This document shows positions 1 to 7,480 of a stretch of 21,076 nucleotides of DNA, in pieces; positions within the stretch are counted from its first letter, which is position 1; every line of letters begins with the position of its first letter. The stretch is from an uncultured Alphaproteobacteria bacterium. Lineage in GTDB: Bacteria; Pseudomonadota; Alphaproteobacteria; Rs-D84. Made by a program: the position numbers and the translations under genes. The notes beneath the pieces are model-generated. The model did not search any database. It was not told where the DNA came from and saw nothing but the letters and a program-made list of their open reading frames with translations. The DNA is taken from assembly GCA_937903135.1 (NCBI GenBank), contig CALDAH010000006.1:1-21076 (forward strand), given 5' to 3'.

Positions 1-1022
1 CCCGATAAATCCGGTAAATCAATATATACCTGGCGATCAAAACGCCCCGGGCGCAGTAATGCCGCATCCAGCATATCAACGCGGTTAGTCGCCCCGATAA
101 CAATAATACCGGTATCGTTGGAAAATCCATCCATTTCAATTAGCAGCTGGTTTAAGGTCTGCTCGCGGTCTTGGTCGTTATACGAATGCGTACTGCGGCG
201 TTGCCCGATTGCATCAATTTCATCAATAAACAAAATACACGGGGCACTGCGTTTGGCCATTTCAAATATTTCTTTTATTTTCGCGACGCCAAGTCCGACG
301 ATAATCCCGGCAAAATCACTGCCGGATGCGGCAAAGAACGGCACGTTCGCTTCGCCTGCGATTGCCCGGGCCAGTAATGTTTTACCCGTCCCTGGATCGC
401 CCGATAATAACACGCCACGCGGGACGCGTGCCCCTACGGCCTTGAACTTTTCTTTGTTTTTCAAGAAATCAACGATTTCCATAAGCTCTTGTTTTTCAGA
501 ATCTATGCCTGCGACATCTTTGAATGTTGTTTTCGGCTTTCCGGTTGTAATCTTGGTCGGGTTTTGATTCATTAAACTGCGACCGATTCCACCCGCACCG
601 CCACGCGGACCGCGCATCAGCCAGAATAAGAACAGCAATCCTAGTATAAGCGGCAGCCATGGCCCTATGACATCAAAGAAAGACTTAGATGTATCAATAG
701 ATACCGCGGCCCCGTTATCTGAAATCTTGGTTAATAATTCGGGGTCATACATAATCGTCGCTTTATACTGCGTTCCGTCCTTTAACACGCCGGACGCGTT
801 ATCGCCGCGAATAGTCATGGTTTTAATATCCCCTGCCCGGCGCAGAACATCTGAAAACGACAGTTCAACCGGGCGTGCAATTTTTTGCCCGAGCATAGCG
901 GATTTCATTTCCCCAATATTTGCAGGCAGCATAAATGCCCGAATAACCATTGCAATAAATATTATTGCAAAAATTCCCAGAAAAACTGACGAATAATTAC
1001 GTTTAATTATATTTTTTTTCAT
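1..1022 (-). CDS. ftsH: ATP-dependent zinc metalloprotease FtsH, N-terminal 340 residues (3' end outside window)
   Basis: FtsH is a membrane-anchored AAA+ protease that degrades misfolded or regulatory membrane and cytosolic proteins. The reading frame starts at the ATG whose complement is at 1020-1022 and runs off the left edge, so the HEXXH protease domain is not visible. Visible in order: first membrane helix (about residues 13-31), a periplasmic domain of about 85 residues, a second helix (about 120-138), a Gly-rich linker, then the AAA module. Walker A is GDPGTGKT (208-215; the family usually has GPPGTGKT), Walker B is CILFIDEID, and the SRH arginines are in RPGRFDR. The pore loop is odd: the family EMFVG is GIIVG here (239-243), so the pore Phe is Ile241. 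The start lies inside the 3' end of tilS, so the two genes are probably cotranscribed and translationally coupled. The family call is secure, but a divergent paralogue is possible. Confidence 0.93.
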   Translation of the reverse strand, partial: MKKNIIKRNYSSVFLGIFAIIFIAMVIRAFMLPANIGEMKSAMLGQKIARPVELSFSDVLRRAGDIKTMTIRGDNASGVLKDGTQYKATIMYDPELLTKISDNGAAVSIDTSKSFFDVIGPWLPLILGLLFLFWLMRGPRGGAGGIGRSLMNQNPTKITTGKPKTTFKDVAGIDSEKQELMEIVDFLKNKEKFKAVGARVPRGVLLSGDPGTGKTLLARAIAGEANVPFFAASGSDFAGIIVGLGVAKIKEIFEMAKRSAPCILFIDEIDAIGQRRSTHSYNDQDREQTLNQLLIEMDGFSNDTGIIVIGATNRVDMLDAALLRPGRFDRQVYIDLPDLS

Positions 1023-1974
1023 GTCTTTTCCTAAAACTTGTTTTTTCCCCTTCGGGGACGATCAGAATTTTATTCCCCAGCCTGCGAATCGTGCAATGCC
1101 CCAGTGTAAACTTGCAGTCCGATTGCAGTCTATTTAGTGCATTATTTAGCGAATTCAAGCGCGGCTGATATAAATCCCCCCCAATCGTTTGAATTAACGA
1201 TCCCAGGAACTTTAAACGAAGACCGGGGTCTTGGTCAAACAGAAAAGAGTCAGAAAAAACCGCACGTTTATCTTTTAACACCCCGGCGATTAAATCCGCG
1301 ACATTATTTTCAACGGTATCGCGAACACGCGCCAGGTTTTTAATCGCCAATAAAATACGTGCATCGCTAACGCCTAAATCGCGCGCCATCAGATTACGGT
1401 TCTGGCGAATTTTAACGCGCGTATACCGCGGGTCAGCGTTCATTTCATCACGAAAGTATTTAATTCCATTCGCATCGCAGTATTCTGCCAGTTCGGCCCG
1501 AAAAACATCCAGCAACGGCCGAACGATTTTAACCCCATCACGGTATGTAACATCCCGCATCGCGGCCAGTCCATACAGACCACTGCCCCGGCCCAGGTTC
1601 ATTAAAAACGTTTCAATCTGATCGTCGGCCTGGTGCGCGACCAGCAGCGCCGAGATATTATTTTCCCGACACCATTGTGTCATAAAACGATATCGTGCGT
1701 CGCGGGCGGCGGCTTCTATCCCGCGGGCGGGTTTATCGCCATCCCAGTAAAAGATATGACACGGTATATTTAATTCGCGGCACAGATCACGAACATATTC
1801 CGATTCCACCGCCGCCGCGGGGCGCAGTCCATGATTTACATGCAGCGCGGTGACATTTGCCCCGATCCGTGCCAGCCAATGCAACAGGCATACAGAATCC
1901 ACGCCGCCACTTACAGCGACGGCCAACGGTGCGTTGGTATAATCACGCATAAAATTAATAAACTTTTGATTCAT
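1003..1974 (-). CDS. tilS: tRNA(Ile)-lysidine synthase TilS
   Basis: TilS puts lysidine on C34 of the CAU-anticodon tRNA-Ile so that it reads AUA; it is cytosolic and uses ATP. The PP-loop motif SGGVDS is at residues 22-27, and the family block AHQADDQIETFLMNLGRGSG follows near residue 110. At 323 aa it is shorter than the E. coli enzyme (about 430 aa). The N-terminal catalytic domain is complete, but the C-terminal substrate-binding region is reduced, as in several alphaproteobacteria. The start sits 47 bp from the divergent LOG gene, so their promoters must overlap. I see no strong Shine-Dalgarno sequence before the ATG. The 3' end overlaps the ftsH start by 20 bp. Confidence 0.93.
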   Translation of the reverse strand: MNQKFINFMRDYTNAPLAVAVSGGVDSVCLLHWLARIGANVTALHVNHGLRPAAAVESEYVRDLCRELNIPCHIFYWDGDKPARGIEAAARDARYRFMTQWCRENNISALLVAHQADDQIETFLMNLGRGSGLYGLAAMRDVTYRDGVKIVRPLLDVFRAELAEYCDANGIKYFRDEMNADPRYTRVKIRQNRNLMARDLGVSDARILLAIKNLARVRDTVENNVADLIAGVLKDKRAVFSDSFLFDQDPGLRLKFLGSLIQTIGGDLYQPRLNSLNNALNRLQSDCKFTLGHCTIRRLGNKILIVPEGEKTSFRKRHEKKYN

Positions 1975-1998
1975 AACGCAGATATTTTATGCTATAAT
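1970..1998 (+). promoter_or_regulatory. Probable sigma-70 promoter of the LOG gene
   Basis: A perfect -10 TATAAT lies at 1993-1998 with a weak -35 TTCATA at 1970-1975 and a 17-bp spacer. The expected start point is near 2005. It is followed by AGGA at 2011-2014, seven bases before the ATG at 2022. The -35 overlaps the tilS start codon. Confidence 0.55.
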
Positions 1999-2021
1999 TC
2001 GCAAAAATAAAGGAAAAAGAG

Positions 2022-2573
2022 ATGACATCAAAACTTCGTTCTATTGCGGTATACTGTGGGCATGAATTTGGTACATCGCCGCAGTTTGCCCGTGATGCTG
2101 AAAAGATTGCAAAACTATTGGCCGCCAATCACATCCGCATAGTATTCGGCGGCGGGGATGTTGGGTTAATGGGAACGGTTGCGACGGCGGCGTTAAATAA
2201 CGGCGGGACAGTTGTTGGGGTATCCACCCACGACGTAGTTGCACGCCAAGAACCTGCGCACGCCGGCGTTGACGTTGAAATCGTTGATGGCGTAAACGAA
2301 CGAAAGCAAAAGATGTTCGACCTATCCGACGCGTTTATTATTTTACCGGGCGGGATCGGGACATTGAACGAGCTTACGGATATCATGACGATGCAGCAGA
2401 TTGGCGAAACGAAAAAACCGCTGTTCTTTTTAAATACCGAACACTTCTGGGGGCCGTTCGGGCGACTGTTTATTCATATGCAGAAAAAGGGTTTTATTGA
2501 AAACGTCCACGATTATAACATTCACACGGCACTGTCGCCTGATGAATTAATGGCCAAGATATTAAACTATTAA
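2022..2573 (+). CDS. LOG family protein (cytokinin riboside 5'-monophosphate phosphoribohydrolase-like)
   Basis: LOG (TIGR00730) enzymes split nucleoside 5'-monophosphates into base and ribose 5-phosphate. In bacteria the physiological substrate is often unclear. The 183-aa product has the Rossmann-like start RSIAVYCG, a GGGDVGLMG loop (the family usually has GGGSVGLMG), and the signature PGGIGTLNE, a match to PGGxGTxxE with the catalytic Glu. Length is typical for the family. A good ribosome site (AGGA at 2011-2014) supports the ATG. The gene is monocistronic, and its stop overlaps the stop of the convergent DUF167 gene by 4 bp. Confidence 0.88.
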   Translation: MTSKLRSIAVYCGHEFGTSPQFARDAEKIAKLLAANHIRIVFGGGDVGLMGTVATAALNNGGTVVGVSTHDVVARQEPAHAGVDVEIVDGVNERKQKMFDLSDAFIILPGGIGTLNELTDIMTMQQIGETKKPLFFLNTEHFWGPFGRLFIHMQKKGFIENVHDYNIHTALSPDELMAKILNY

Positions 2574-2785
2574 AACTCTATGACTTTATCGCGGGCGGAT
2601 TGTCCGCGAATAATTTTTATGCTGGTTTTCGGGACATTAAAATACCCGGCCAGCATTTTTATAACGGCGGCATTCGCGTCACCATCGGCCGGGGCGGCGG
2701 TTGTATGCACGCGCAGAACGCCGTTTTCATCGGTGCTGATCTTGTTCTGGCGTGCCCGTGGGATGACGCGAATAACTGCTCTCAT
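2570..2785 (-). CDS. DUF167 / YggU family small protein
   Basis: This 71-aa protein matches the DUF167 (YggU) family, whose function is unknown. The family pattern is visible: an N-terminal beta strand (RAVIRVIPRA), a central PADGDANAAVIKMLA block corresponding to the conserved P.dGkAN..li..La, and a C-terminal GQSARDKVIEF matching the usual G..sr.K.v. ending. Its ATG overlaps the TGA of the upstream HIT gene (ATGA, 2782-2785), which indicates translational coupling. Its 3' end overlaps the LOG 3' end by 4 bp on the other strand. Confidence 0.85.
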   Translation of the reverse strand: MRAVIRVIPRARQNKISTDENGVLRVHTTAAPADGDANAAVIKMLAGYFNVPKTSIKIIRGQSARDKVIEF

Positions 2786-3147
2786 TTTGCGATTTCCGAT
2801 AATTCTTTTAATTTTTTACCTGCGATAATATGCAGATGGAAATGCGGGACGGTCTGAACAAAGAACGTTCCGTCCCCGACGTTTGCCATTATATTGCATG
2901 CGTCAACGCACCCGACGGCGGCGGCTGTGTCATGCACGCATTTCCAGAACCCGTCCTGTTCATCGCGGGACGCGTGTGTGGTAAAATCAAATAGGTTTTG
3001 ATATGGCCCTTTTGGTACGACCAAAACGTGTACATCGGATACGGGATCGTTGTCATAGAAACTTAATGCGAAATCATTTTCACAAACGCGCCGAGATGGG
3101 ATTTCCCCGCGAATAATTTTTGCGAAAACATTATCATTATTATACAT
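2782..3147 (-). CDS. HIT family hydrolase (HinT-like)
   Basis: Histidine-triad proteins hydrolyse nucleoside phosphoramidates and related AMP conjugates. The 121-aa product begins MYNNDNVFAKIIRGEIP, typical of bacterial HinT-type proteins. It carries the triad near its C-terminus in HFHLHIIAG (HxHxHxx), the central His being the nucleophile. Its AAGGGG ribosome site lies just upstream of the ATG at 3147. It forms a two-gene operon with the DUF167 gene and is divergent from groES across 127 bp. Confidence 0.92.
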   Translation of the reverse strand: MYNNDNVFAKIIRGEIPSRRVCENDFALSFYDNDPVSDVHVLVVPKGPYQNLFDFTTHASRDEQDGFWKCVHDTAAAVGCVDACNIMANVGDGTFFVQTVPHFHLHIIAGKKLKELSEIAK

Positions 3148-3174
3148 ATTTATTCCCCTTGTTTAGCCGGTATT

Positions 3175-3203
3175 AGAATATTACACTGAATATATAAAAT
3201 CAA
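3175..3203 (-). promoter_or_regulatory. Probable sigma-70 promoter of the HIT-DUF167 operon
   Basis: On the minus strand TTGATT (3203-3198) is followed after 17 bp by TATTCT (3180-3175). It lies about 28 bp upstream of the HIT start codon and back to back with the groES heat-shock promoter. Confidence 0.45.
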
Positions 3204-3205
3204 GC

Positions 3206-3233
3206 CTTGAAATGGCGTAAATAATAACTATAT
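3206..3233 (+). promoter_or_regulatory. Probable RpoH (sigma-32) heat-shock promoter of groESL
   Basis: CTTG at 3206-3209 is followed after exactly 17 bp by ACTATAT at 3227-3233. This fits the alphaproteobacterial RpoH form CTTG-N17-CYTATNT with one mismatch. Transcription should start near 3240, leaving a leader of about 35 nt. I found no CIRCE element (TTAGCACTC-N9-GAGTGCTAA) between the HIT gene and groES, so the HrcA repressor route is not indicated. Confidence 0.7.
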
Positions 3234-3274
3234 ACCTTGCATCAGCAACAGATATATACATAAGGAGAAGGAAC

Positions 3275-3562
3275 ATGTTTAAACCATTAAATAACTATGT
3301 TCTGCTGGAACGGTTAGAAGAAGAAAACAAAACCGCCGGTGGAATAATTATTCCCGACACGGCCAAGGAAAAGCCGTCACGTGGTCGTGTTATTGCCACG
3401 GGCGACGGTGTGATTGAAAACGGGGCACGTGTTGCATTAACGGTTCGCCCGGGTGATATTGTTTTATTTGCGAAATGGGCGTCATCTGCGAACGATGTTA
3501 AAATCGCGGGCCAAGAATACGTTTTAATCAAAGAAAGCGATATCCTGGGGATACTTGAATAA
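3275..3562 (+). CDS. groES: Co-chaperonin GroES
   Basis: GroES caps the GroEL folding chamber. The 95-aa product is full length and starts FKPLNNYVLLERLEEENKTA, followed by the GGIIIPDTAKEKPSRG mobile-loop region that contacts GroEL, and ends with the usual YVLIKESDILGILE. AAGGAG at 3262-3267 precedes the ATG. The gene is first in the groES-groEL operon, with a 26-bp gap to groEL, and sits under the RpoH-like promoter. Confidence 0.98.
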   Translation: MFKPLNNYVLLERLEEENKTAGGIIIPDTAKEKPSRGRVIATGDGVIENGARVALTVRPGDIVLFAKWASSANDVKIAGQEYVLIKESDILGILE

Positions 3563-3588
3563 AAAAAGAGACATAAGGAATAAATAAC

Positions 3589-5208
3589 ATGGCAAAAGAT
3601 ATAGTATTTGATACAGATAAACTAGCGGCCGGTGTTGATAAACTGGCGAATGCGGTAAAAATTACTATGGGCCCAAAGGGTCGCACGGTCGTTATTGAAA
3701 AATCATATGGTGCGCCGGTCGCGACCAAGGACGGCGTAACCGTCGCCAAGGCCGTATCGTTAAAAGATCCGATGGAAAACATTGGCGCACGCATGGTCCA
3801 AGAGGTCGCAAAAAAAGCGGGCGATGACGCGGGCGATGGTACGACGACGGCCACGGTTTTGGCGCAAAAAATCATCCGCGAGGGTCGTCGGGTAATCGCG
3901 GCGGGGATGAACCCGATGGACATTAAACGTGGTATTGATATCGCGACGGCGGCGGTTGTTGCGGATATTGAATCGCATGCCCGCCCGGTAAAGGACAGTG
4001 CCGAAATCGCCCAGGTCGCGACGATTTCTGCGAATTCGGATCGTGATATCGGCGAAAAAATTGCCAACGCGATGGAAAAAGTTGGCAAAGAAGGCGTCAT
4101 CACCGTAGAAGAAGCCAAGGGACTGGATACCGAAATTGACGTTGTTGAAGGCATGCAGTTCGACCAAGGGTTTATGTCCCCGTATTTCGTAACGAACAGT
4201 GAAAAAATGCTGGCGGAATTGGAAAACGCGAAAGTATTAGTATCGGAAAAGAAAATAACGGGCCTGCAGGCGCTGCTGCCGATCCTTGAACCGATTGCGC
4301 AATCCGGCAGCCCGCTGCTAATCATCGCCGAAGACGTAGAATCCGAAGCATTGGCGACATTGGTATTAAACCGTCTGCGTGGCGGGCTGAAGGTATGCGC
4401 GGTAAAAGCGCCCGGATTCGGCGATCGCCGCAAAGAGATGCTAAAGGATATCGCGACCGTAACCGGGGCGACCGTTGTATCGGACGATATCGGCATGACA
4501 TTTGATAATATATCCACAGAAGTGCTCGGCACGGCAAAAAAAGTCGTAGTGTCCAAGGATTCAACACTTTTGGCGCATGGCGGCGGGGACAAGCATCAGA
4601 TTGCCGCCCGTGCGGATGAAATTCGTGCGGCATTGGCGACAACGACCAGCGATTATGACCGCGAAAAGCTGTCCGAACGCCTGGCCAAGCTGGTCGGCGG
4701 CGTCGCGGTGATCAAGGTTGGCGGCATGACCGAGGTAGAGGTCAAAGAAAAGAAAGACCGCGTAGACGACGCATTGGCGGCGACGCGTGCGGCCGTATCG
4801 GATGGGATTGTTGCCGGGGGCGGTATTGCGCTGGTTCGTGCCGCGGCGGCATTGGAAAAAATCACGGGCGATAATACGGATCAAAACGTTGGGATTGACA
4901 TTATCCGTCGCGCCGTCGTTGCCCCGTGCATGCAGATTGCCGAAAACGCGGGCGTATCGGGCGAAATTGTCGTCGGCAAGGTAATGGATTCCAGCGACTA
5001 TAACTTCGGCTATAACGCGCAGACTGGCGAATACGTTGATATGATGCGCGCAGGTATTATTGACCCGGCCAAGGTTGTAAAAACCGCAATCCAGGCCGCG
5101 GCCAGCACCGCGGGCGTAATGCTGACCACGGGCGCGGTTATGGCGGAAATTCCGGATGAAAAACCGGCCACGCCGGCCATGCCGGGCGCAATGCCGGGAA
5201 TGATGTAA
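3589..5208 (+). CDS. groEL: Chaperonin GroEL
   Basis: GroEL is the 60-kDa barrel that folds proteins with GroES, using ATP in the cytosol. The product is 539 aa, slightly shorter than the usual 545-550. It shows the ATP site GDGTTTATVLAQ (the catalytic Asp is in this block), the LRGGLKVCAVKAPGFGDRRKEML segment of the apical/intermediate region, and AGGGIALVRA near the C-terminal equatorial domain. The tail is a short MPGAMPGMM, a modest version of the GGM tail. AAGGA upstream of the ATG supports the start. The only later signal is the terminator at 5221. Confidence 0.98.
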   Translation: MAKDIVFDTDKLAAGVDKLANAVKITMGPKGRTVVIEKSYGAPVATKDGVTVAKAVSLKDPMENIGARMVQEVAKKAGDDAGDGTTTATVLAQKIIREGRRVIAAGMNPMDIKRGIDIATAAVVADIESHARPVKDSAEIAQVATISANSDRDIGEKIANAMEKVGKEGVITVEEAKGLDTEIDVVEGMQFDQGFMSPYFVTNSEKMLAELENAKVLVSEKKITGLQALLPILEPIAQSGSPLLIIAEDVESEALATLVLNRLRGGLKVCAVKAPGFGDRRKEMLKDIATVTGATVVSDDIGMTFDNISTEVLGTAKKVVVSKDSTLLAHGGGDKHQIAARADEIRAALATTTSDYDREKLSERLAKLVGGVAVIKVGGMTEVEVKEKKDRVDDALAATRAAVSDGIVAGGGIALVRAAAALEKITGDNTDQNVGIDIIRRAVVAPCMQIAENAGVSGEIVVGKVMDSSDYNFGYNAQTGEYVDMMRAGIIDPAKVVKTAIQAAASTAGVMLTTGAVMAEIPDEKPATPAMPGAMPGMM

Positions 5209-5220
5209 TCACCCGCGATA

Positions 5221-5259
5221 AATAAAAACAGTCCGGCCGCGGGCTGTTTTTATTTTTGC
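5221..5259 (+). terminator. Intrinsic terminator of groESL
   Basis: AATAAAAACAG (5221-5231) pairs with CTGTTTTTATT (5244-5254). The stem extends inward by TCC/GGG, giving 14 pairs with a 6-nt loop, and is followed by a T run. It begins 12 bp after the groEL stop. Confidence 0.85.
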
Positions 5260-5282
5260 GTAAAATCGCGCGCAACAAATTA

Positions 5283-5311
5283 TTGACAATTGCGATTTTT
5301 TTACCCAAAAT
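5283..5311 (+). promoter_or_regulatory. Possible sigma-70 promoter of the 178-aa gene
   Basis: A perfect -35 TTGACA lies at 5283-5288, and a weak -10 CAAAAT lies at 5306-5311 after 17 bp. It lies between the groEL terminator and the ATG at 5336. Confidence 0.4.
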
Positions 5312-5335
5312 TATATCAACAAAAGGTGATTGAAT

Positions 5336-5872
5336 ATGTCAATGATGAAACGAACAAATAAATCATGCCTGGGCAGTGATGAACTGACATTTTGGGGCAA
5401 ATTTTCAAACCAGCTGCGTTATATCATCGCGGCCGATGCGGTTAAAATATCGGGCGATTATACCACCGGCAGCTATGGCATTCGCGGGTATATTTTTAAC
5501 AATCGTCCGGCGGTCGCGGATGTAAATATTGAATTCGTGCTGATGCGTGCAATAACATTTAAATGCGCACTGCCGCTGCCGATGCCACACGGCATTGCCC
5601 CGGATACAATCGCGCCGTTTACACGCGGCCGGCCGCATACACCATCCGGCGCCAGCGAAGATTACTATGGTTACGTAAAAAATACCGAATCGGGCGATAT
5701 AATTGACCTGTGGTATTGCCAGCCCCTGGCCCAGAAATTATTTGAAACGACCGAAAACGCGTATATCGCGCGTGAATCGGAAAAATCAATGGCGATTGAT
5801 GAAAAATATAACCAAATCGCCGCCGAACAGCAGGTAAAAATCGCACGCTTTTTTAATTCCAATCAAAAATAA
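5336..5872 (+). CDS. Hypothetical protein, 178 aa
   Basis: I do not recognise this protein. The ATG at 5336 is preferred over the in-frame TTG at 5330 because AGGTGA (5323-5328) then lies seven bases upstream. It has no signal peptide and no obvious membrane segment. The middle is rich in Pro and small residues (PLPMPHGIAPDTIAPF). The C-terminal third (about residues 130-178) is charged and probably helical, ending in a Gln/Lys-rich stretch. Base composition resembles the flanking housekeeping genes. It stands alone between two terminators with its own candidate promoter, so it is probably a real, independently expressed cytosolic protein, perhaps lineage-restricted. Confidence 0.7.
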   Translation: MSMMKRTNKSCLGSDELTFWGKFSNQLRYIIAADAVKISGDYTTGSYGIRGYIFNNRPAVADVNIEFVLMRAITFKCALPLPMPHGIAPDTIAPFTRGRPHTPSGASEDYYGYVKNTESGDIIDLWYCQPLAQKLFETTENAYIARESEKSMAIDEKYNQIAAEQQVKIARFFNSNQK

Positions 5873-5888
5873 ATCGCGCGGGTATAAT

Positions 5889-5921
5889 AAAATCCCCCGG
5901 ATGTTGGGGGGATTTTTTTTT
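5889..5921. terminator. Bidirectional intrinsic terminator between convergent genes
   Basis: AATCCCCC (5891-5898) pairs with GGGGGATT (5907-5914) around an 8-nt loop, with a T run on the plus strand (5913-5921) and an A/T run on the other side. It can serve both the 178-aa gene (+) and the 345-aa gene (-). Confidence 0.8.
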
Positions 5922-5992
5922 GCGCATTATATCACGCGCCGGCCCGCCCATGGGAACAGGGATTTATTTCCCCGCCCCCAGTGATTATCAGA

Positions 5993-7030
5993 TCATTTTC
6001 CCGAACCGCAATAGCGTTCATGGTAATACGCACGATGGGAAACGTAATCCGATATGCATTTATATTTCTTGATCGCATCAGCACGGATTTGCAATTTCGC
6101 CCCCAGCGCGTTGTCCAATAATTCCAATACCGGGGATATTACATATGTCCCGGATAATTCCCCATTTACCGCGATGCGCCAATTATACATCCATTCGGCG
6201 ATTTTAAATAAACGTTCATATGACGACCAGGCGCGGATAATATAATGCATATTATTTTCAACAAAATGCCCCATATTTGCCACATTCCCGATCGCAAACG
6301 CGGTGTCACGCTGTGATATATCGGAACGCAGTTTTGATATCTGATGAACATATTCAGATTTGGATTTTTTACCACCCGAATTCTGCATATCAATCAGCGC
6401 CGGGTATAACAAAGCGTTATAACCCGCCACGGCCCCGGTTAATGTCTGCATATTGGACAGCCATTCCATATCCATTGCCATCCGGTCGGAATTATCCAAC
6501 GCGTATTCATATAAACCATATAAAACACTGGCAATGCAGAGATGCGCAACCATTTCAAATTTATACGACGGAATCTGATGCTGGTATGAAACAAATTTAA
6601 TCGGCCGGCGGTGACGCGCAAACGCCGACGGTGAATAATGCGCAAATAATTGCTTTGCATCCGGCATTAAATTGGCAGGTATATGTTTTTTAGCCTTGTC
6701 TAATGCGAAACTTAATTCCCCCAATATTAAATCATAATCGCGGGTTATTCGGGCCTGTTCTGATTTGAAATATTCATTTAAACCGGATATTACCGACCCG
6801 ATGGCATTATCCGACGTCATGCCGTATTTGCTGACCATCGGCGCGCTGGATCTGCGCAGGCCATTTATGCCGCCGGTAAATATCTCGCGCTGATGATACG
6901 GATAGCCTATATTCATATTGCCACTAATTTTAAACCGTTCCCAGTTCTTTGTTGATCTGCTAATTTCGCGGATCGCCTTCTGGCGTTTAAATAACTTATC
7001 CTGGTCGCGCAGCAATTGTTTGCTTTTCAT
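5993..7030 (-). CDS. Hypothetical protein, about 345 aa
   Basis: I do not recognise this family. The longest frame begins at 7087, but AAAGG lies nine bases upstream of the ATG at 7030, and the intervening AT-rich sequence looks like promoter DNA (TATAAT-like runs), so I choose 7030. The product starts MKSKQLLRDQDKLFKRQ, is basic at the N-terminus, lacks a signal peptide, and appears mostly alpha-helical. A moderately hydrophobic region (LCIASVLYGLYEYALD) around residue 170 is unlikely to span a membrane. There are many Tyr, His and Trp residues. It is single-gene, convergent with the 178-aa gene, and separated from tRNA-Gly by a GC-rich non-coding region. Confidence 0.65.
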   Translation of the reverse strand: MKSKQLLRDQDKLFKRQKAIREISRSTKNWERFKISGNMNIGYPYHQREIFTGGINGLRRSSAPMVSKYGMTSDNAIGSVISGLNEYFKSEQARITRDYDLILGELSFALDKAKKHIPANLMPDAKQLFAHYSPSAFARHRRPIKFVSYQHQIPSYKFEMVAHLCIASVLYGLYEYALDNSDRMAMDMEWLSNMQTLTGAVAGYNALLYPALIDMQNSGGKKSKSEYVHQISKLRSDISQRDTAFAIGNVANMGHFVENNMHYIIRAWSSYERLFKIAEWMYNWRIAVNGELSGTYVISPVLELLDNALGAKLQIRADAIKKYKCISDYVSHRAYYHERYCGSGK

Positions 7031-7334
7031 CAACATTAACCTTTTACTATTTATTATTATATTATATAAAAATTTAAATAACATCAATATGTTTTAAAAA
7101 TAATTAATCTAAAATTTTATATCGCGATTTTCCCGCCCCGGCGTTATTAATCCCGGCAAACAATCGCCGGGGCGCGGGAAAAAATCCCCCCCGTCACGTG
7201 CAAAATAAAAAAACCGGCGCGCAGCATAAACAACGCAACGCCCGGGCCGCGCCCCCACGTGCGCGGTCAATAAAAAAATCCCCGGGCCGCGGCCAACAAA
7301 AAAATCCCGTATATCACGGGATTTTTTTAAACTC
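7031..7334. other. GC-rich non-coding region with a long hairpin and short repeats
   Basis: No gene is supported here. TCCCGCCCCGGCG (7131-7143) pairs with 7165-7179 through 13 pairs with a 2-nt bulge, followed by AAAAAA. CCCGGGCCGCG occurs twice as a direct repeat (7241-7251 and 7281-7291), and CACGTG occurs twice (7195-7200 and 7256-7261). The AT-rich part at 7031-7085 is probably the promoter and leader of the 345-aa gene. Any open frame here reads through the tRNA and is not a gene. Confidence 0.6.
7297..7327 (-). terminator. Intrinsic terminator downstream of tRNA-Gly
   Basis: AAATCCCGT (7302-7310) pairs with ACGGGATTT (7316-7324) around a 5-nt loop. It has an A run on the plus strand at 7298-7304 (T run on the minus strand) and lies about 8 bp past the tRNA 3' end. 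The T run at 7322-7328 makes it potentially bidirectional. Confidence 0.8.
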
Positions 7335-7411
7335 TGGTGCGAGCAAAGGGGCTCGAACCCTCGACCTCAACCTTGGCAAGGTTGCGCTCTAGCCAACTGA
7401 GCTACGCTCGC
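7335..7411 (-). tRNA. tRNA-Gly (anticodon GCC)
   Basis: Read on the minus strand, the acceptor arm GCGAGCG pairs with TGCTCGC with one G-T pair. The D arm is GCTC/GAGC, the anticodon stem CAACC/GGTTG encloses the loop TTGCCAA with anticodon GCC, and the T arm GAGGG/CCCTT (one G-T pair) encloses TTCGAGC. The 3' ACCA is encoded. Total length with CCA is 77 nt. It follows the 329-aa membrane gene by about 70 bp and has its own terminator. Confidence 0.97.
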
Positions 7412-7480
7412 ACTGCGTCGTATATTTTTACATATATTTTTTCCGAATGCAAGGAATTTTTTTATTTTTATTCCCTGATC

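Noticed and set aside
3148..3274. CIRCE / HrcA operator before groES
   Set aside because: The 9-bp inverted repeat is not present; the RpoH-type promoter explains heat regulation.
3528..4592. Long 354-codon frame opposite groEL
   Set aside because: It is a shadow caused by groEL codon bias. It has no ribosome site and no family pattern.
7198..7392. Open frame of 64 codons on the plus strand
   Set aside because: It runs antisense through tRNA-Gly and its terminator; the C-terminal part is the translated tRNA, a common artefact.
7335..7411. tRNA-Gly as the integration target of the recombinase element
   Set aside because: It is about 12 kb away, intact, and no 3'-end tRNA copy is found next to the element.
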